Assembly: GCA_030141605.1 (NCBI GenBank)
Contig: JAQGDQ010001226.1
Span: 1-53,855 of the forward strand
Source of the DNA: Tubiluchus corallicola
Lineage: Eukaryota; Priapulida; Priapulimorpha; Priapulimorphida; Tubiluchidae
Reading direction: 5' to 3'
DNA length: 53,855 bases
Below the pieces are notes generated by a model. The model was not told the origin of the DNA, searched no databases, and saw nothing but the letters and a program-made list of their open reading frames with translations. The position numbers and the translations under genes are program-made. How positions within the stretch are numbered: the stretch's first letter is position 1; each line of letters opens with the position of its first letter. This document shows positions 27,611 to 38,446 of the stretch, piece by piece.

Positions 27611-27674
27611 TAACGAACATTAGAACAAAATAAGTTTTGTTAGTAATTTAAGATCAGGATGAGTAAAATTTGAG
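27611..27674 (-). mobile_element. Short LINE 3'-UTR fragment
   Basis: The reverse complement of this 64-bp stretch matches the 3' UTR of the LINE copy at 48926-49562 (positions about 49310-49374) with only a few differences. Shared strings include TACTCATCCTGATCTTAA and AACAAAACTTATTTTGTTCT. It is a fragment in opposite orientation with no coding sequence. Confidence 0.7.
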
Positions 27675-27837
27675 TCCACCTTGTCATGGTTACTCTCCGC
27701 CATTACAATTAACCAATCACAATGGTTGGTTGTTTTTGGTCTCAGTGACCATTGACATATATCGGAAGCGTTTAGTACTTACACGCCGACCGAAACGGCC
27801 AAAGTCAAGCATTCTGCAGTGCCAACAGTACTAGCCT

Positions 27838-28180
27838 GTGTCAAGGCTATTTAACTTTTCTTATGATACGAGCGCAAGATATATTTCTACTAGACTTAAT
27901 ATTATTTATTTTGATGTGATTCACAGAAAATGTGCATACACTTTATACGTCAGGCTGAATAAGAGTGAAAATTTTATATGCAAGAACATTTTAAACAGTG
28001 ATGCAAACTTTACTTCTGTAATTAGATGTCATTGGCGTAGTTTGTTATATAGTTAATTGTTATTTGTGTTATTGTTGTGTTTCATGATTTATTGTATTAT
28101 TTGTATTAATTTGTGATGTGTTTATGAACTTTGCGAAGTTTGAAATAAAATATTAAATCTAAATCTAAATCTAAAATCAA
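27838..28180 (+). mobile_element. 5'-truncated LINE 3' end, same lineage as LINE-A
   Basis: The open frame at 27838-28056 (72 codons) aligns in order with the C-terminus of LINE-A: SARYIST..NIIYFDVIHRK against SARQLCVSYNLKYFDFIRR, then LYVRLNKSENF against LYIRIMNSCNAF, then the terminal SVIRCHWRSLL against SIRAKWRSIL. The frame is followed by a T/G-rich 3' UTR and an end GAAATAAAATATTAAATCT with an (AAATCT)n tail to about 28175. It is a typical short 5'-truncated insertion. The ATG at its start is not a real initiation site. Confidence 0.75.
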
Positions 28181-28363
28181 GCTTGAATTGTTTGATTTCA
28201 GTTTGTTTTAACGACGTAACAGAAAACAATGTAACAAAGCATGGAGATAATTTAGAGCAAAACAAGATTAAAACATGACATGACGTGTAAACATGTTAGA
28301 ACATGAATTCGTGATTTGAATGTTGGAAGCGATGTGTGATAACGTAAATAAAACGAGAAATGT

Positions 28364-28490
28364 GAAACACATTGCTGGCTATTGAAACACATTGCTGGCT
28401 ATTGAAACACATTGCTGGCTATTGAAACACATTGCTGGCTATTGAAACACATTGCTGGCTATTGAAACACATTGCTGACTATTGAAACAC
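28364..28490. repeat. 20-bp tandem repeat, 6 units
   Basis: Six copies of GAAACACATTGCTGGCTATT, the last with GACT in place of GGCT, followed by a partial seventh. The units are otherwise identical, so the array is young. Confidence 0.95.
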
Positions 28491-28847
28491 TTTGTATACA
28501 TATTGCGCAATCATTCGTCTTTAAGTTCGGATCGGTATCAATGTCATGTGACCTGAAACATTAAATACACATTTGAAGGTTTGGATAAGCTATAGAAAAG
28601 AGATAAATAAGAATAGAAGAGCAGAGCTGTCCGATACGATATGTTTTTCGTCTTTAATCATTGTATGACGGAAGGAAAACGAAAGAATGAGTTTTTATCA
28701 GTTCTCTAATGCGTGGCTTTTTGCCAAGTTAAAGTTGACAGCTGCAAAATTTTTTTGAAAGGTGCAGAAAAATAAACTGCAAATGTAAGAAAATAAGGAA
28801 TATAACTTTGCTCCACTTTGCTCCCTTTCTTCTTTCCTGGTCACCCT

Positions 28848-28850
<3 letters not shown>
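28491..28850. other. Gene-free unique sequence
   Basis: I see no coding or structural feature. Confidence 0.4.
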
Positions 28851-28896
<46 letters not shown>

Positions 28897-28981
28897 TCCC
28901 TCTCTTTCTCTCTCTCCCTCCCCTCTCTCTCTTTCTCCATCTCTCTCTCTCTCTCTCGCTCCCTCTCTCCTCCCTCTCCCT

Positions 28982-29048
<67 letters not shown>

Positions 29049-29240
29049 CCTCCCTCTCTCTCTCCCTCTCCCTCTCTCTCTCTCTCTCTCGCTCTCTCTC
29101 TCTCTCTATCTCTATCTCTCTCTCCCTCCCTCCCTCCCTCCCTCTCTCCCTCCTTCTCCCCCTCTCTCTCCCTCTCCCCCCTCTCTCTCTCTCACACACT
29201 GTCTCTCATATTTCTGTTTCCTTTCTCAAGGGCGTAGCTA
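28851..29240. repeat. Large (CT)n/(CCCT)n tract with shared right flank
   Basis: About 345 bp of CT-rich simple sequence with CCCT and TCTA variants. It ends in CACTGTCTCTCATATTTCTG and CTTTCTCAAGGGCGTAGCTA, the same flank as at 27553-27607. The poly-Ser/Leu/Pro and Arg/Glu ORFs over it are artefacts. Confidence 0.9.
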
Positions 29241-31357
29241 GCTCACAGGCAGACGATCTATCTATCTCAACTAGAAGACAAATCACTGAATCACGTGCTT
29301 ATAGATCAGAATCTAGTGGCCAGCCAGTAATCATCATTGATGCTAAAACGTGAGCTGACTGCAAGCTTCAGTTTAAACGTGAACTACTTAAGACAACATT
29401 ACGGGCTTTATGAAAAACAAAACTGTTTACTTAAATACATACATAACTGCATAAAATCAAATACGTAAATCAGGCACCCTGGCACATGTAAAAAAAACTT
29501 GCTTTAAAGTATCAGAATCAGAATCAGTGAAACCTATGGAGCACCGATGTCCATCTTCGTTTACGAATCGCTTTTTTGTGCATGGTGCCACAAGTAAAAT
29601 ACTGAAAGCTTTAACATTTAATTCGCAGCAAGACTTTCTAGACATTTCTCTAAATAATTGAACGTCGTTAATTATAGCGGCTGCATCGTTGTTGACACTA
29701 TTCTTCTTCAACTGCCTGGCTAGGCTGTCTGGATTTAACGTGAGTAAAGTGTTTTAGAAAATCATTTTACGAAGTAAATATTGACACTAGGAGCCGCTGC
29801 TGTAATTAGTGCATAATTACAGATTGAACTCAGTTATGAAAGCAGTTTTACGCTTGATGACAGAAACTAATTATATAGACAGAAACTATGATAGAAAATG
29901 ATATAAAAGTGGCGCAAAAAATGTCGAAATTTTGCTTATGACATCATAAAATGAAAATAACGGAATTACTAGAACATTAACGCGCTGATCAGTGCGAAGG
30001 CATTACTCTATAAACGTCCATAGTTTTCTAGAAGTTTCTTTCAACAACTAATACAATTTCTCGTTTGCCTTGCATCAATAACTCCTATAGGATTCTTTAT
30101 GTCAATTCCACGTACGTAGTCCAAACGACTAAGTTCCATGTTTACTGATAACGAATTTTTATCAGTGCTTTATTTGTTCTGGTGAAGACTATGATTTGAT
30201 TTCTTTATTGTTTTGCTTGCATGTATTAAGTGTTTTATACATCCACGTGGCTGGTTTTTTAATTGGCGATTAGCTGACATTGTTCTGGCTCTTAAATTTG
30301 CGTTTCGGTAGGGAGTCCCGAGACTTAATAACCACTAACGCTATAAACTTGTAACTTTCACAGCCAAAAGCTAACGTATTGTAATATCATGCTGTGACAT
30401 TTCAACCTTGTATTGTAATACTTGTAATAGCATTGTAGTCTAAACTTCGGCACATTTTTTCTAAATTTTTATATAGTTATTACGAATTGTTTTACTATTA
30501 CAATTTAATTTAATAGTTAAACATTTCAGGAATTTTATCAGTGATGAGAATGTGTTTAACGAGCTAAATTCCAGAAAGAATATTGCAACACTTAAAACAT
30601 GGTCATCAGATACAGTAAAATTACATTGGTAAAACACATGCAAAGCTGTAGTTAAAAAATAGAAAATTTAGTATTACAAGCAAAATAATATGTTGGCTAT
30701 AAGATTCATTATTAGACGAGCAAAATAATATTTTGCCTATTTTGACTGACGTTTTCCACTATTGCCTCGTATTGTAAACGATTCCGTACGCGTTAAATAG
30801 CATGTTTATTAACTTGTACACTCATAATGTATAGAAAGTGTTTGCGAACGCTATCGATTAATTGCGTCAGAACTCAGGATTCACGTAGAGGGAGTGATTG
30901 ATGTCCTCAGAAAGGACCTGGACAAACATCCTGCCGGCCGCGCTGGTCAGAAGCCTGTGCGGATGCCTTGGTTACCAACTCCGGTCAGCGGCTACAGTTG
31001 ATGCGGTCAGCAGCTGGAACAACAATTATGGTTGCTTCTGCTGGACATCATTTGACTAACTCTTTGGCTTCACAATAATTAAAGCAAATTGATGTTTCGC
31101 AAAGAAAAAAGCTAAGAAAATAAAACTTCCTGGAGACTTACTTTGTGTGCTTATTTATTCGTTTGAACCATCTTTTGCAATATCAGGCCATTCAAACAGA
31201 CGTAAGCATTATTGCGCATTGCCTTGTGTAACAAAAGCTTTAAATGACAAGCAAGACAAGGCTGAGCTTAGCTGATTAACTACGCCTGGAGTTTGATCGA
31301 GTTTCCCGTTACGCCAGGCCAATAGGGCGCGTGTTAATCAGCCACCGTCCGTTGAGT
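29241..31357. other. Gene-free unique sequence
   Basis: About 2.1 kb without a supported gene. The minus-strand ORFs at 29457-29711 and 30461-30643 show no family motif. A GC-richer patch is at about 30930-31020. Confidence 0.4.
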
Positions 31358-31364
31358 ATATGTA

Positions 31365-31776
<412 letters not shown>

Positions 31777-31784
31777 ATATGTAC

Positions 31785-32640
31785 ATTGAACATGCAGAAG
31801 TTTAACAAATTAGTCTGACTTCAAAAGTGAGTGTACTGGATAATACAGCAAATGTTGTTTTTAGAGCAGCGACTTGCCAGCATAGTACATTACCAGTTGA
31901 TGAACAGCTTATGAAACAAGTTGATATCGTTAACTACAAAGAGTAGCTTACTTTTGAATGGCCAACGCGTTGTATGCTATTCGTAGGGCCAGTATCATGC
32001 TGATTTATCATGAAAGCCAACGAGTTCTGGAGGTAAATGCATAAGTGTTTTCAGCTGAACCTGTTTTTTTATGCAGGTATGTGTAATCACGACTCTAAAA
32101 TGACGCAAACTAGAAAATTGCAGTGGCTGATTCCATCAACGCGCAAGCGCAGAACGCCATCGTAATTTGGCTTTCGCGGTCTGCTACGCGTAAAATCAAA
32201 TTAGCGAAAAGTTTCGATGGCGCGAAAGTAATTCCGATTCTGATGTGTTTCCAACGGGCAGGCGCAAGTCGACGTTGGCTATAAACGTGAAATACCGGAA
32301 ATCTTTGCCCTTTCCGGGTATATATATATTCTATTAGATTAATAAAGAAGTTAATGAGAAGTACAGCACATTGTGAATGTAGTAAGTCTTCACATGAGCA
32401 AAACGCTCTTCAATCCACAACGGTCAGATGCAGCAGCGACGCAATAAAGAGAAATCTTGTCTGCTCAAATACTGATTGTCCGACAATTCAGTGCTCAAAC
32501 GTATCGCATGTTAGAAACATAACAGAGTTGGAACAGCATCAGTGACTGGGCAGTCGACTAACGAGCCATAAAAGTCCTGCGTCAGTATGACGTTTTGATT
32601 GTGTCGCTTGCGAAAATACTGACGTTGAAAGTGGAGTAAG
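31785..32640. other. Gene-free unique sequence
   Basis: No supported gene. The ORF at 32354-32545 is unassigned. The region at about 32130-32290 is relatively GC-rich and has short inverted words (GCCATCG near 32157, CGATGGC near 32216) but no clear element ends. Confidence 0.4.
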
Positions 32641-32694
32641 ACAATGAAAAGAGAGAGTGAAAGAACGGATCGCAATAGGGACTGTAAAAGATAG

Positions 32695-32743
<49 letters not shown>

Positions 32744-33165
32744 GGATAGCAAGAAGTAGAAAGAGATAGAAGGAGAGACAATGGGTTAGCGAGAGGGAGA
32801 AAGAGAGAGAGGGGGCTAGTGAGAGGGAGAAAGAGAGAGAAGGGGTAACGAGAAGGAGAAAGAGATAGGAGAGAGAGAATGGGTTAGCGAGAGGGAGAAA
32901 GAGCGAAGGGGCTAGCGAGAGGAAGAAAGAGAGAGGAGAGACAATGGGTTAGCGAGAGGGAGAAAGAGAGAGGGGGGGCTAGTGAGAGGGAGAAAGAGAG
33001 AGAAGGAGAGAGAATGTGTTAGCGAGAGTGAAAAAGAGAGAGAAGGGGTAACGAGAAGGAGAAAGAGATAGGAGAGAGAGAATGGGTTAGCGAGAGAGAG
33101 AAAGAGAGAAGGGGCTAGCGAGAGGAAGAAAGAGAGAGAAGGAGAGAGAGGAGGAGGGAAATCTA
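32641..33165. repeat. GA-rich minisatellite
   Basis: A pure (GA)n run at about 32698-32740 is followed by imperfect tandem units built from GGGTTAGCGAGAGGGAGAAA, GGGGCTAGTGAGAGGGAGAA and GGGGTAACGAGAAGGAGAAA. A composite block of about 165 bp (starting GACAATGGGTTAGCGAGAGG at about 32776 and again at about 32941) recurs. Confidence 0.85.
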
Positions 33166-35383
33166 TCAGCTAATTATAATATGATAATAATAAGAGTGTT
33201 ATATGGAATCTTCTAGCTATCAAGTGATGCAGAGCACTCATCAATTATAAAAACTACCTAATCATTGCTGACGATATTGATAGGTTAGTGTGTAGGCGGT
33301 ATGAGAAGTTTTGCAACCAGCCATTCCCATGGTGAACAATCGCTTTTTCACTTTAATGGCATTTACAACTGGATCAATTCGTTTAGTTACTCAACCTTTG
33401 CCTTAAGGCAATAAACAATGCAGTTACTTGCACCATAAAGAGACGCCTTTAACTTGATTGAATTCTGACATTTTGTGTCGTAAACGCAGTTTAGCATAAA
33501 CATCAGGAGAAAATCATATTATACGTTTGTGCGAATAGCTGCTCGACAAGCTATCCTTTTGTACGGTACCGCTGTCGTTGCACAATCGTCATAGTAAACA
33601 ATCATTAGTGCCAAAAGCATCACAAATAAACATAAAATAAACATAAACATAATATAATATAACGTAATATAAACATAAAATAACTTTATAATTACCAAGT
33701 CGTCTAATTTAATTTCATACACATGTCCTACAATTCAGACATGGGAAACCATTTTTAGTTTAAACATAATTTATTTAGGATTGGATCAGACAGTTTCTAC
33801 AACATGATTTAAGATCCTCACCACAATAGACTTTATACACTATTTACAAGAACATTTACAGTAAGAATTGACCATACTTAACTTTTAGTATACTAAAGTT
33901 TTACTTACAGTGATACATTAGACATTAGTAAAAAATGACGGTTAGTAAATATTAATGTACGATTATTTAAGAATGATGCATTTTATATCAGATAGAAACT
34001 ACTGGAAGCGTTTAGTACATAATATAAAGTCATGTATACATTGGAATATTTTACAGTTGGTAACATAGTTAAATTCATCTTTACCGAATAATAACAAGTT
34101 CAACCATTTTTAGGGTTTTGAGCGATTAAATCTAAATAATTATTATAAATATAAAGAAATTTTAAGCTTTTAATCTTTAATTAATTGTTCAAAATTCGTC
34201 TTACACAAATGAAAGATTCGAGTCGTTTTGGATTGCAGAGTTTACAGCACAACTGGGAGGTTTTTCTGCAAACAGAAGAAGCCTGTCGCTAAGTAAATTT
34301 TTTATTACTACAAATTTCTAGCATATCGCAATATTAACGTGTTTTAGTGACAAATGTGGCGGCGCTGCTCTCGAAATTTGATTCCATGACTATACATGGT
34401 TATGCAGAGAGGCTGTGATCATCGTTCAGGTTGTTGGATCAAGAATAGATTTGGAAAAATGTTATTTGTCGCTTAGCAACGTACAGGTTCCGAAATCTAT
34501 TTCATTTTCTTTCTGATGGCATGGATGAGATAAGATTTTCTTCAGGGAAGCTAATGAAGTGGGCAGATTAGGTTCAGTCTGGAAAAAGTCAAAAAATAAA
34601 TAAAAATGGGATTCTCATGTGGTGTTTTAAAAGATTTTACAGGTAACTACGCCAAAATAAGATAATTACATTTTAAAAATACTGCATTAAGTCCCGTCAA
34701 ATTTATAGCATGTTAGCTAGAAGCAAACTTTGCGAGGTTTTTCAGTGCAGCGTATTTACAGAAGATAAATTTTTGCTGCCATCTGGCGTTGAATTCCTGA
34801 ATCTCAGCACCGTGCGAGACATTAAAGTAAAGATCGTGTCGATGTAAAGTTCACCACTCACTTATTCTATCTTTATGTTGACACAAAAATAAAAGCATAT
34901 GTCAATCCGTGAATGCGTGCATATGCCTTCCAATTGGCCTGCGTATTATTTTAAAATTGAAACACTTTCGTGGCGATGTCATGTATAACGAACAAGAGTG
35001 ACAAATAAATAAGTAAATATATAAAGAACTAATAAACAAACAACTGAACGAAAAACACATAGCGAATTACAAAATAAGAATATTAATAAAATTATTTTGA
35101 TTGAGTTTTGTAATATTAGGTTATATGTCAAAGTGTTAGGCGTAATTGGACTGTACAATAGCAGGCCACTTGCTACCAGCTGCCGTCTGTTTGATTAAAA
35201 CGCTTATTAAGAAACCGCAGTGCTAATGCAATAGAAAACGCAGTAATGAGGACCACAGAGATTTTCACAATAACTGATTGCACGAATAGAGTATTTTCAC
35301 TTTCCTCATTGGCTAACAGTGACTTTCTTATTTCACAGCTTGCTGAACCGCCAGGAATTTCGGGATCCCAAAAGACTGGTCAT
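33166..35383. other. Gene-free AT-rich unique sequence
   Basis: About 2.2 kb without a supported gene. A perfect 14-bp palindrome, TTGCCTTAAGGCAA, lies at 33398-33411. The minus-strand ORF at 33519-33722 is AT-rich and unassigned. Confidence 0.4.
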
Positions 35384-35462
35384 GGTGCTGCTGTTGGTGT
35401 TGCTGCTGCTGCTGTTGTTGTTTTGTGTTTGTTGCTGCTGCTGCTGCTGCTGGTGGTGGTGC

Positions 35463-35496
<34 letters not shown>

Positions 35497-35757
35497 GCCG
35501 CTGCTGCTGCTGCTGCTGCAGCTGTTGATGTTGTTGTTGTTTTTACTGCTGGTGCTGTTGTTGTTGTTGCTGCTGCTGCTGCTGTTGTTGTTGTTGCTGC
35601 TGCTGTTGCTGCAGCTGTTGTTGTTGTTGTTACTGCTGCTGCTGCTGCTGCTTGTGGTGCTGTTGTTATTGTTCTGCCGCTGCTGCTGCTGTTGTTGTTG
35701 TTGTTGTTGTTGTTGTTGCTGTTCCTGTTTCTGTTGTTTCTGTTGTTGCTGTTTTAT
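35384..35757. repeat. (TGC/TGT)n trinucleotide tract
   Basis: A mixed (TGC)n and (TTG)n run with TGG, CAG and CCG interruptions. Long poly-Leu, poly-Val/Ala and poly-Cys ORFs read through it in three frames, which is expected of a trinucleotide repeat and is not evidence of coding. Confidence 0.92.
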
Positions 35758-36040
35758 TATAGGCCACAGTTTTCATCGTAGGAGACTGTAATATTGCATG
35801 AAGATTCTACGGATCAAGTTGAAGACAGTATCGGAGCCCGGCTTTTGCTTTCTCAATACGATCCACAAATGTTCCTGTTAAATGGGTCAGACTCATAGAT
35901 CTGCCCCTATACTTTGTTTCATTGTTTGTGTTTCTTTTATTCGAATGTATGAATGGATCTGCCCCACAATGCGTACTGTATTTTTGCATGAAAAAAACGG
36001 AATAATGGCAACAGTAAACGTTTCGCATGATTTTCTTCAG

Positions 36041-36160
36041 TTGCTCTCAATTGCGTTGCGTCGCAAGCTCGACCGCAAACCTGTCTTTATGGAAACCATT
36101 AACTTGCAAGAAACCAGCAAGTACGACATCCTAGATCCAAGTGCTTTCATTCTAGTTTAG
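36041..36160 (+). CDS. Possible terminal exon of an unknown gene
   Basis: The sequence TTTTCTTCAG at 36031-36040 is a good splice acceptor with a pyrimidine-rich lead. From 36041 a non-repetitive 39-codon frame runs to a TAG at 36158-36160. It reads LLSIALRRKLDRKP, then VFMETINLQETSKYD, then ILDPSAFILV, and its composition is mixed, as in a real protein. The same frame is open upstream to an ATG at 35882, so an unspliced ORF of 92 codons is the alternative. I do not recognise the family and cannot find the upstream exons. Directly after the stop come 21 copies of a 48-bp unit that repeats the last 14 codons and the stop. That suggests this stretch was the seed of the array. It may be a real 3' exon, or a remnant of one. 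Confidence 0.35.
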   Translation: MLSIALRRKLDRKPVFMETINLQETSKYDILDPSAFILV

Positions 36161-37168
36161 ATCTACAAGTATGACATGCTAGATCCAAGTGCTTTCATTC
36201 TAGTTTAGATCTACAAGTATGTCATGCTAGATCCAAGTGCTCTCATTCTAGTTTAGATCTACAAGTATGTCATGCTAGGTCCAAGTGCTTTCATTCTAGT
36301 TTAGATCTACAAGTATGACATGCTAGATCCAAGTGCTTTCATTCTAGTTTAGATCTACAAGTATGACATGCTAGATCCAAGTGCTTTCATTCTAGTTTAG
36401 ATCTACAAGTATGTCACGCTAGATCCAAGTGCTTTCATTCTAGTTTAGATCTACAAGTATGACATGCTAGATCCAAGTGCTTTCATTCTAGTTTAGATCT
36501 ACAAGTATGACATGATAGATCCAAGTGCTCTCATTCTAGTTTAGATCTACAAGTATGTCATCCTAGATCCAAGTGCTTTCATTCTAGTTTAGATCTACAA
36601 GTATGTCATGCTAGATCCAAGTGCTCTCATTCTAGTTTAGATCTACAAGTATGTCATCCTAGATCCAAGTGCTTTCATTCTAGTTTAGATCTACAAGTAT
36701 GTCATGCTAGGTCCAAGTGCTTTCATTCTAGTTTAGATCCACAAGTATGACATGCTAGATCCAAGTGCTTTCATTCTAGTTTAGATCTACAAGTATGTCA
36801 TGCTAGGTCCAAGTGCTTTCATTCTAGTTTAGATCTACAAGTATGACATGCTAGATCCAAGTGCTTTCATTCTAGTTTAGATCTACAAGTATGACATGCT
36901 AGATCCAAGTGCTTTCATTCTAGTTTAGATCTACAAGTATGACATGCTAGATCCAACTGCTTTCATTCTAGTTTAGATCTACAAGTATGTCATGCTAGAT
37001 CCAACTGCTTTCATTCTAGTTTAGATCTACAAGTATGTCGTGCTAGATCCAACTGCTTTCATTCTAGTTTAGATCTACAAGTATGAGATCCTAGATCCAA
37101 GTGCTTTCATTCTAGTTTAGATCTACAAGTATGACATGCTAGATCCAAGTGCTTTCATTCTAGTTTAG
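36161..37168 (+). repeat. 48-bp minisatellite, 21 units, derived from the preceding ORF end
   Basis: The unit runs ATCTACAAGTATGACATGCT + AGATCCAAGTGCTTTCATTC + TAGTTTAG. The span of 1008 bp equals 21 x 48, so there is no net indel. Each unit reads IYKYDMLDPSAFILV-stop in the same frame as the ORF that ends at 36160 (SKYDILDPSAFILV-stop). Variation is by substitution only (GACATG/GTCATG/GACATC, GCTTTC/GCTCTC, AAGTGC/AACTGC, AGATCC/AGGTCC). The unit contains the perfect palindrome TAGATCTA. The array ends at TAGTTTAGATCTAGTTTTAT. Confidence 0.93.
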
Positions 37169-37289
37169 ATCTAGTTTTATAAAATTTTATTTTGCACAAA
37201 AGTTTCGTAATCACTTTCGTACGCCACATGAAATTTTCTCCCTCGTAATTTTAGCCTAAATCACGTTGCTACAGGTATGGGCTACCTAG

Positions 37290-37620
37290 GGCTCATAACG
37301 GAAATACTTAGGACACGTTATTTGTTCTAGCATGTGTGTATTAATGCTGATGTTAAGACTCACTTATTTTATGCACATGTAAACTCACTAATAGAACGTT
37401 TTCCATGTGTTCCGTCAATGTCACCTTACATCCTTTTAAGAACTATTATTGTAATTTTTATTGCATTTCATTACGGACGAAATTTGATAACATTTTTTAA
37501 TAAAATTATTGTATACAAGAATGAAATCAGAAAGTTGTTTAAGTTACTTTACGATTTCAATGCTTCTGCTATGTGCGTTCATTTATATTTAATAAATATA
37601 ATATTTAATATTTAATAATA
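37290..37620 (+). mobile_element. LINE relic, same lineage as LINE-A, internally deleted
   Basis: AAATACTTAGGACACGTTAT at about 37301-37320 corresponds to the KYLGHVI motif of the LINE-A frame. The ORF at 37334-37615 then reads ADVKTHLFYAHVNSL, matching CSDDVKRYLMNSYC, and further on YKNEIRKLFKLLYDFNASAM-CV, matching AYNVLLSKFLGKPFDFSARQ-LC. Sequence between the KYLGH and DVK motifs is missing. After the frame the sequence becomes TTTAATAATATAATAAAAAATAAT. The relic is short and weakly conserved, so the exact boundaries are uncertain. Confidence 0.5.
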
Positions 37621-37869
37621 TAATAAAAAATAATAATCACTAAATTATTCTCGATCCGCTGTCTCTTCCTCTCACTCTTGTCTCTTTCTCTCGCTTCTTG
37701 TCGATAGGTCACAAAAACGATACAGTATACGATTGTTTTTAGTTATGACACTATCGCCCTCACTGGTTTCACTTTTCAGACGTGGCGCCAACTTCAACGT
37801 AAGAAGCCCTTGTCACATTGAACAACGGCGAGGATTAAAATTTAAGATAAATTTTATAAATATTATGTT

Positions 37870-38446
37870 TGTGTGTCTACAGTATGCTGTCTACAGTTCT
37901 GCAATCGTAGCACGTACTTATGCAGTCACATTCACATCATGTAAGTCTTGGTTGCAACTACAGCAGAGCTTTCATTAGATGGGATACCATTCCACTTCGA
38001 TACAGTCGCATGGAGTTGCAGTTCTTATGCAGTCACATTCACATCATGTAAGTCTTGGTTGCAACTACAGCAGAGCTTTCATTAGATGGGATACCATTCC
38101 ACTTCGATACAGTCGCATGGAGTTGCAGTTCTTATGCAGTCACATTCACATCATGTAAGTCTTGGTTGCAACTACAGCAAACCTTTCGCTAGTTGGGATA
38201 CCATTCCACTTCGATACAGTCGCGTGGAGTTGCAGTGGACCTTGGTCACTAAATCGGCTACTACAGGCTTTGGTTGTTGAGGTGTATGACGAGACAATAT
38301 CTGTGTTGATAGATCTAAAGAAAGTATCTTCGTATATTCTTGAAAAGTTTTATTTTGAAGGAAAACCACGTACTTTCCCGCTCTATAACTACCGATGGTT
38401 AAAGATTTGCGCTTTGTTTTTTACAAAAGTAATTGGGAAATAGGTG
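37870..38446 (+). pseudogene. Decayed glycosyltransferase paralogue
   Basis: This is a degraded, internally deleted copy of the glycosyltransferase gene at 39375-40496. The frame at 38162-38443 reads ATTANLSLVG..PFHF and then PWSLNRLLQALVVEVYDET. This lines up with STTQKLSDAQEDPFQLE and PLSLQRLLQSLTAAVYDGD of the intact gene (residues about 62-105). At DNA level the 20-mer ATCTGTGTTGATAGATCTAA is identical at 38299-38318 and 39705-39724. A later part, NYRWLKICALFFTK, matches YYRWLKAALLFYK (residues about 183-195). The catalytic EDD region between them is deleted, so the product cannot be an active enzyme. The 5' part has been turned into three 107-bp tandem units. No start codon corresponding to the intact gene is visible. 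Confidence 0.75.
37917..38237 (+). repeat. 107-bp tandem repeat, 3 units, inside the pseudogene
   Basis: Three units start at 37917, 38024 and 38131 with CTTATGCAGTCACATTCACA. Each contains CAACTACAGCA...CTTTC.. and ATACCATTCCACTTCGATAC. These correspond to CAACTACACAAAAGCTTTCG and GATCCATTCCAATTGG in the intact glycosyltransferase gene (39559-39610). The first two units are nearly identical; the third differs more and leads into the rest of the pseudogene. Confidence 0.88.

Noticed and set aside
28729-29353. Ser/Leu/Pro-rich and Arg/Glu-rich ORFs as coiled coil or SR-type proteins
   Set aside because: They are (CT)n read on either strand.
32130-32290. Possible MITE from inverted GCCATCG/CGATGGC words
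   Set aside because: The inverted match is only about 8 bp, with no matching outer ends and no target duplication.
35246-35791. 181-codon Leu-rich ORF as a membrane protein
   Set aside because: More than two thirds is the (TGY)n tract; the first 60 residues show no family and open frames also exist in the other two frames.
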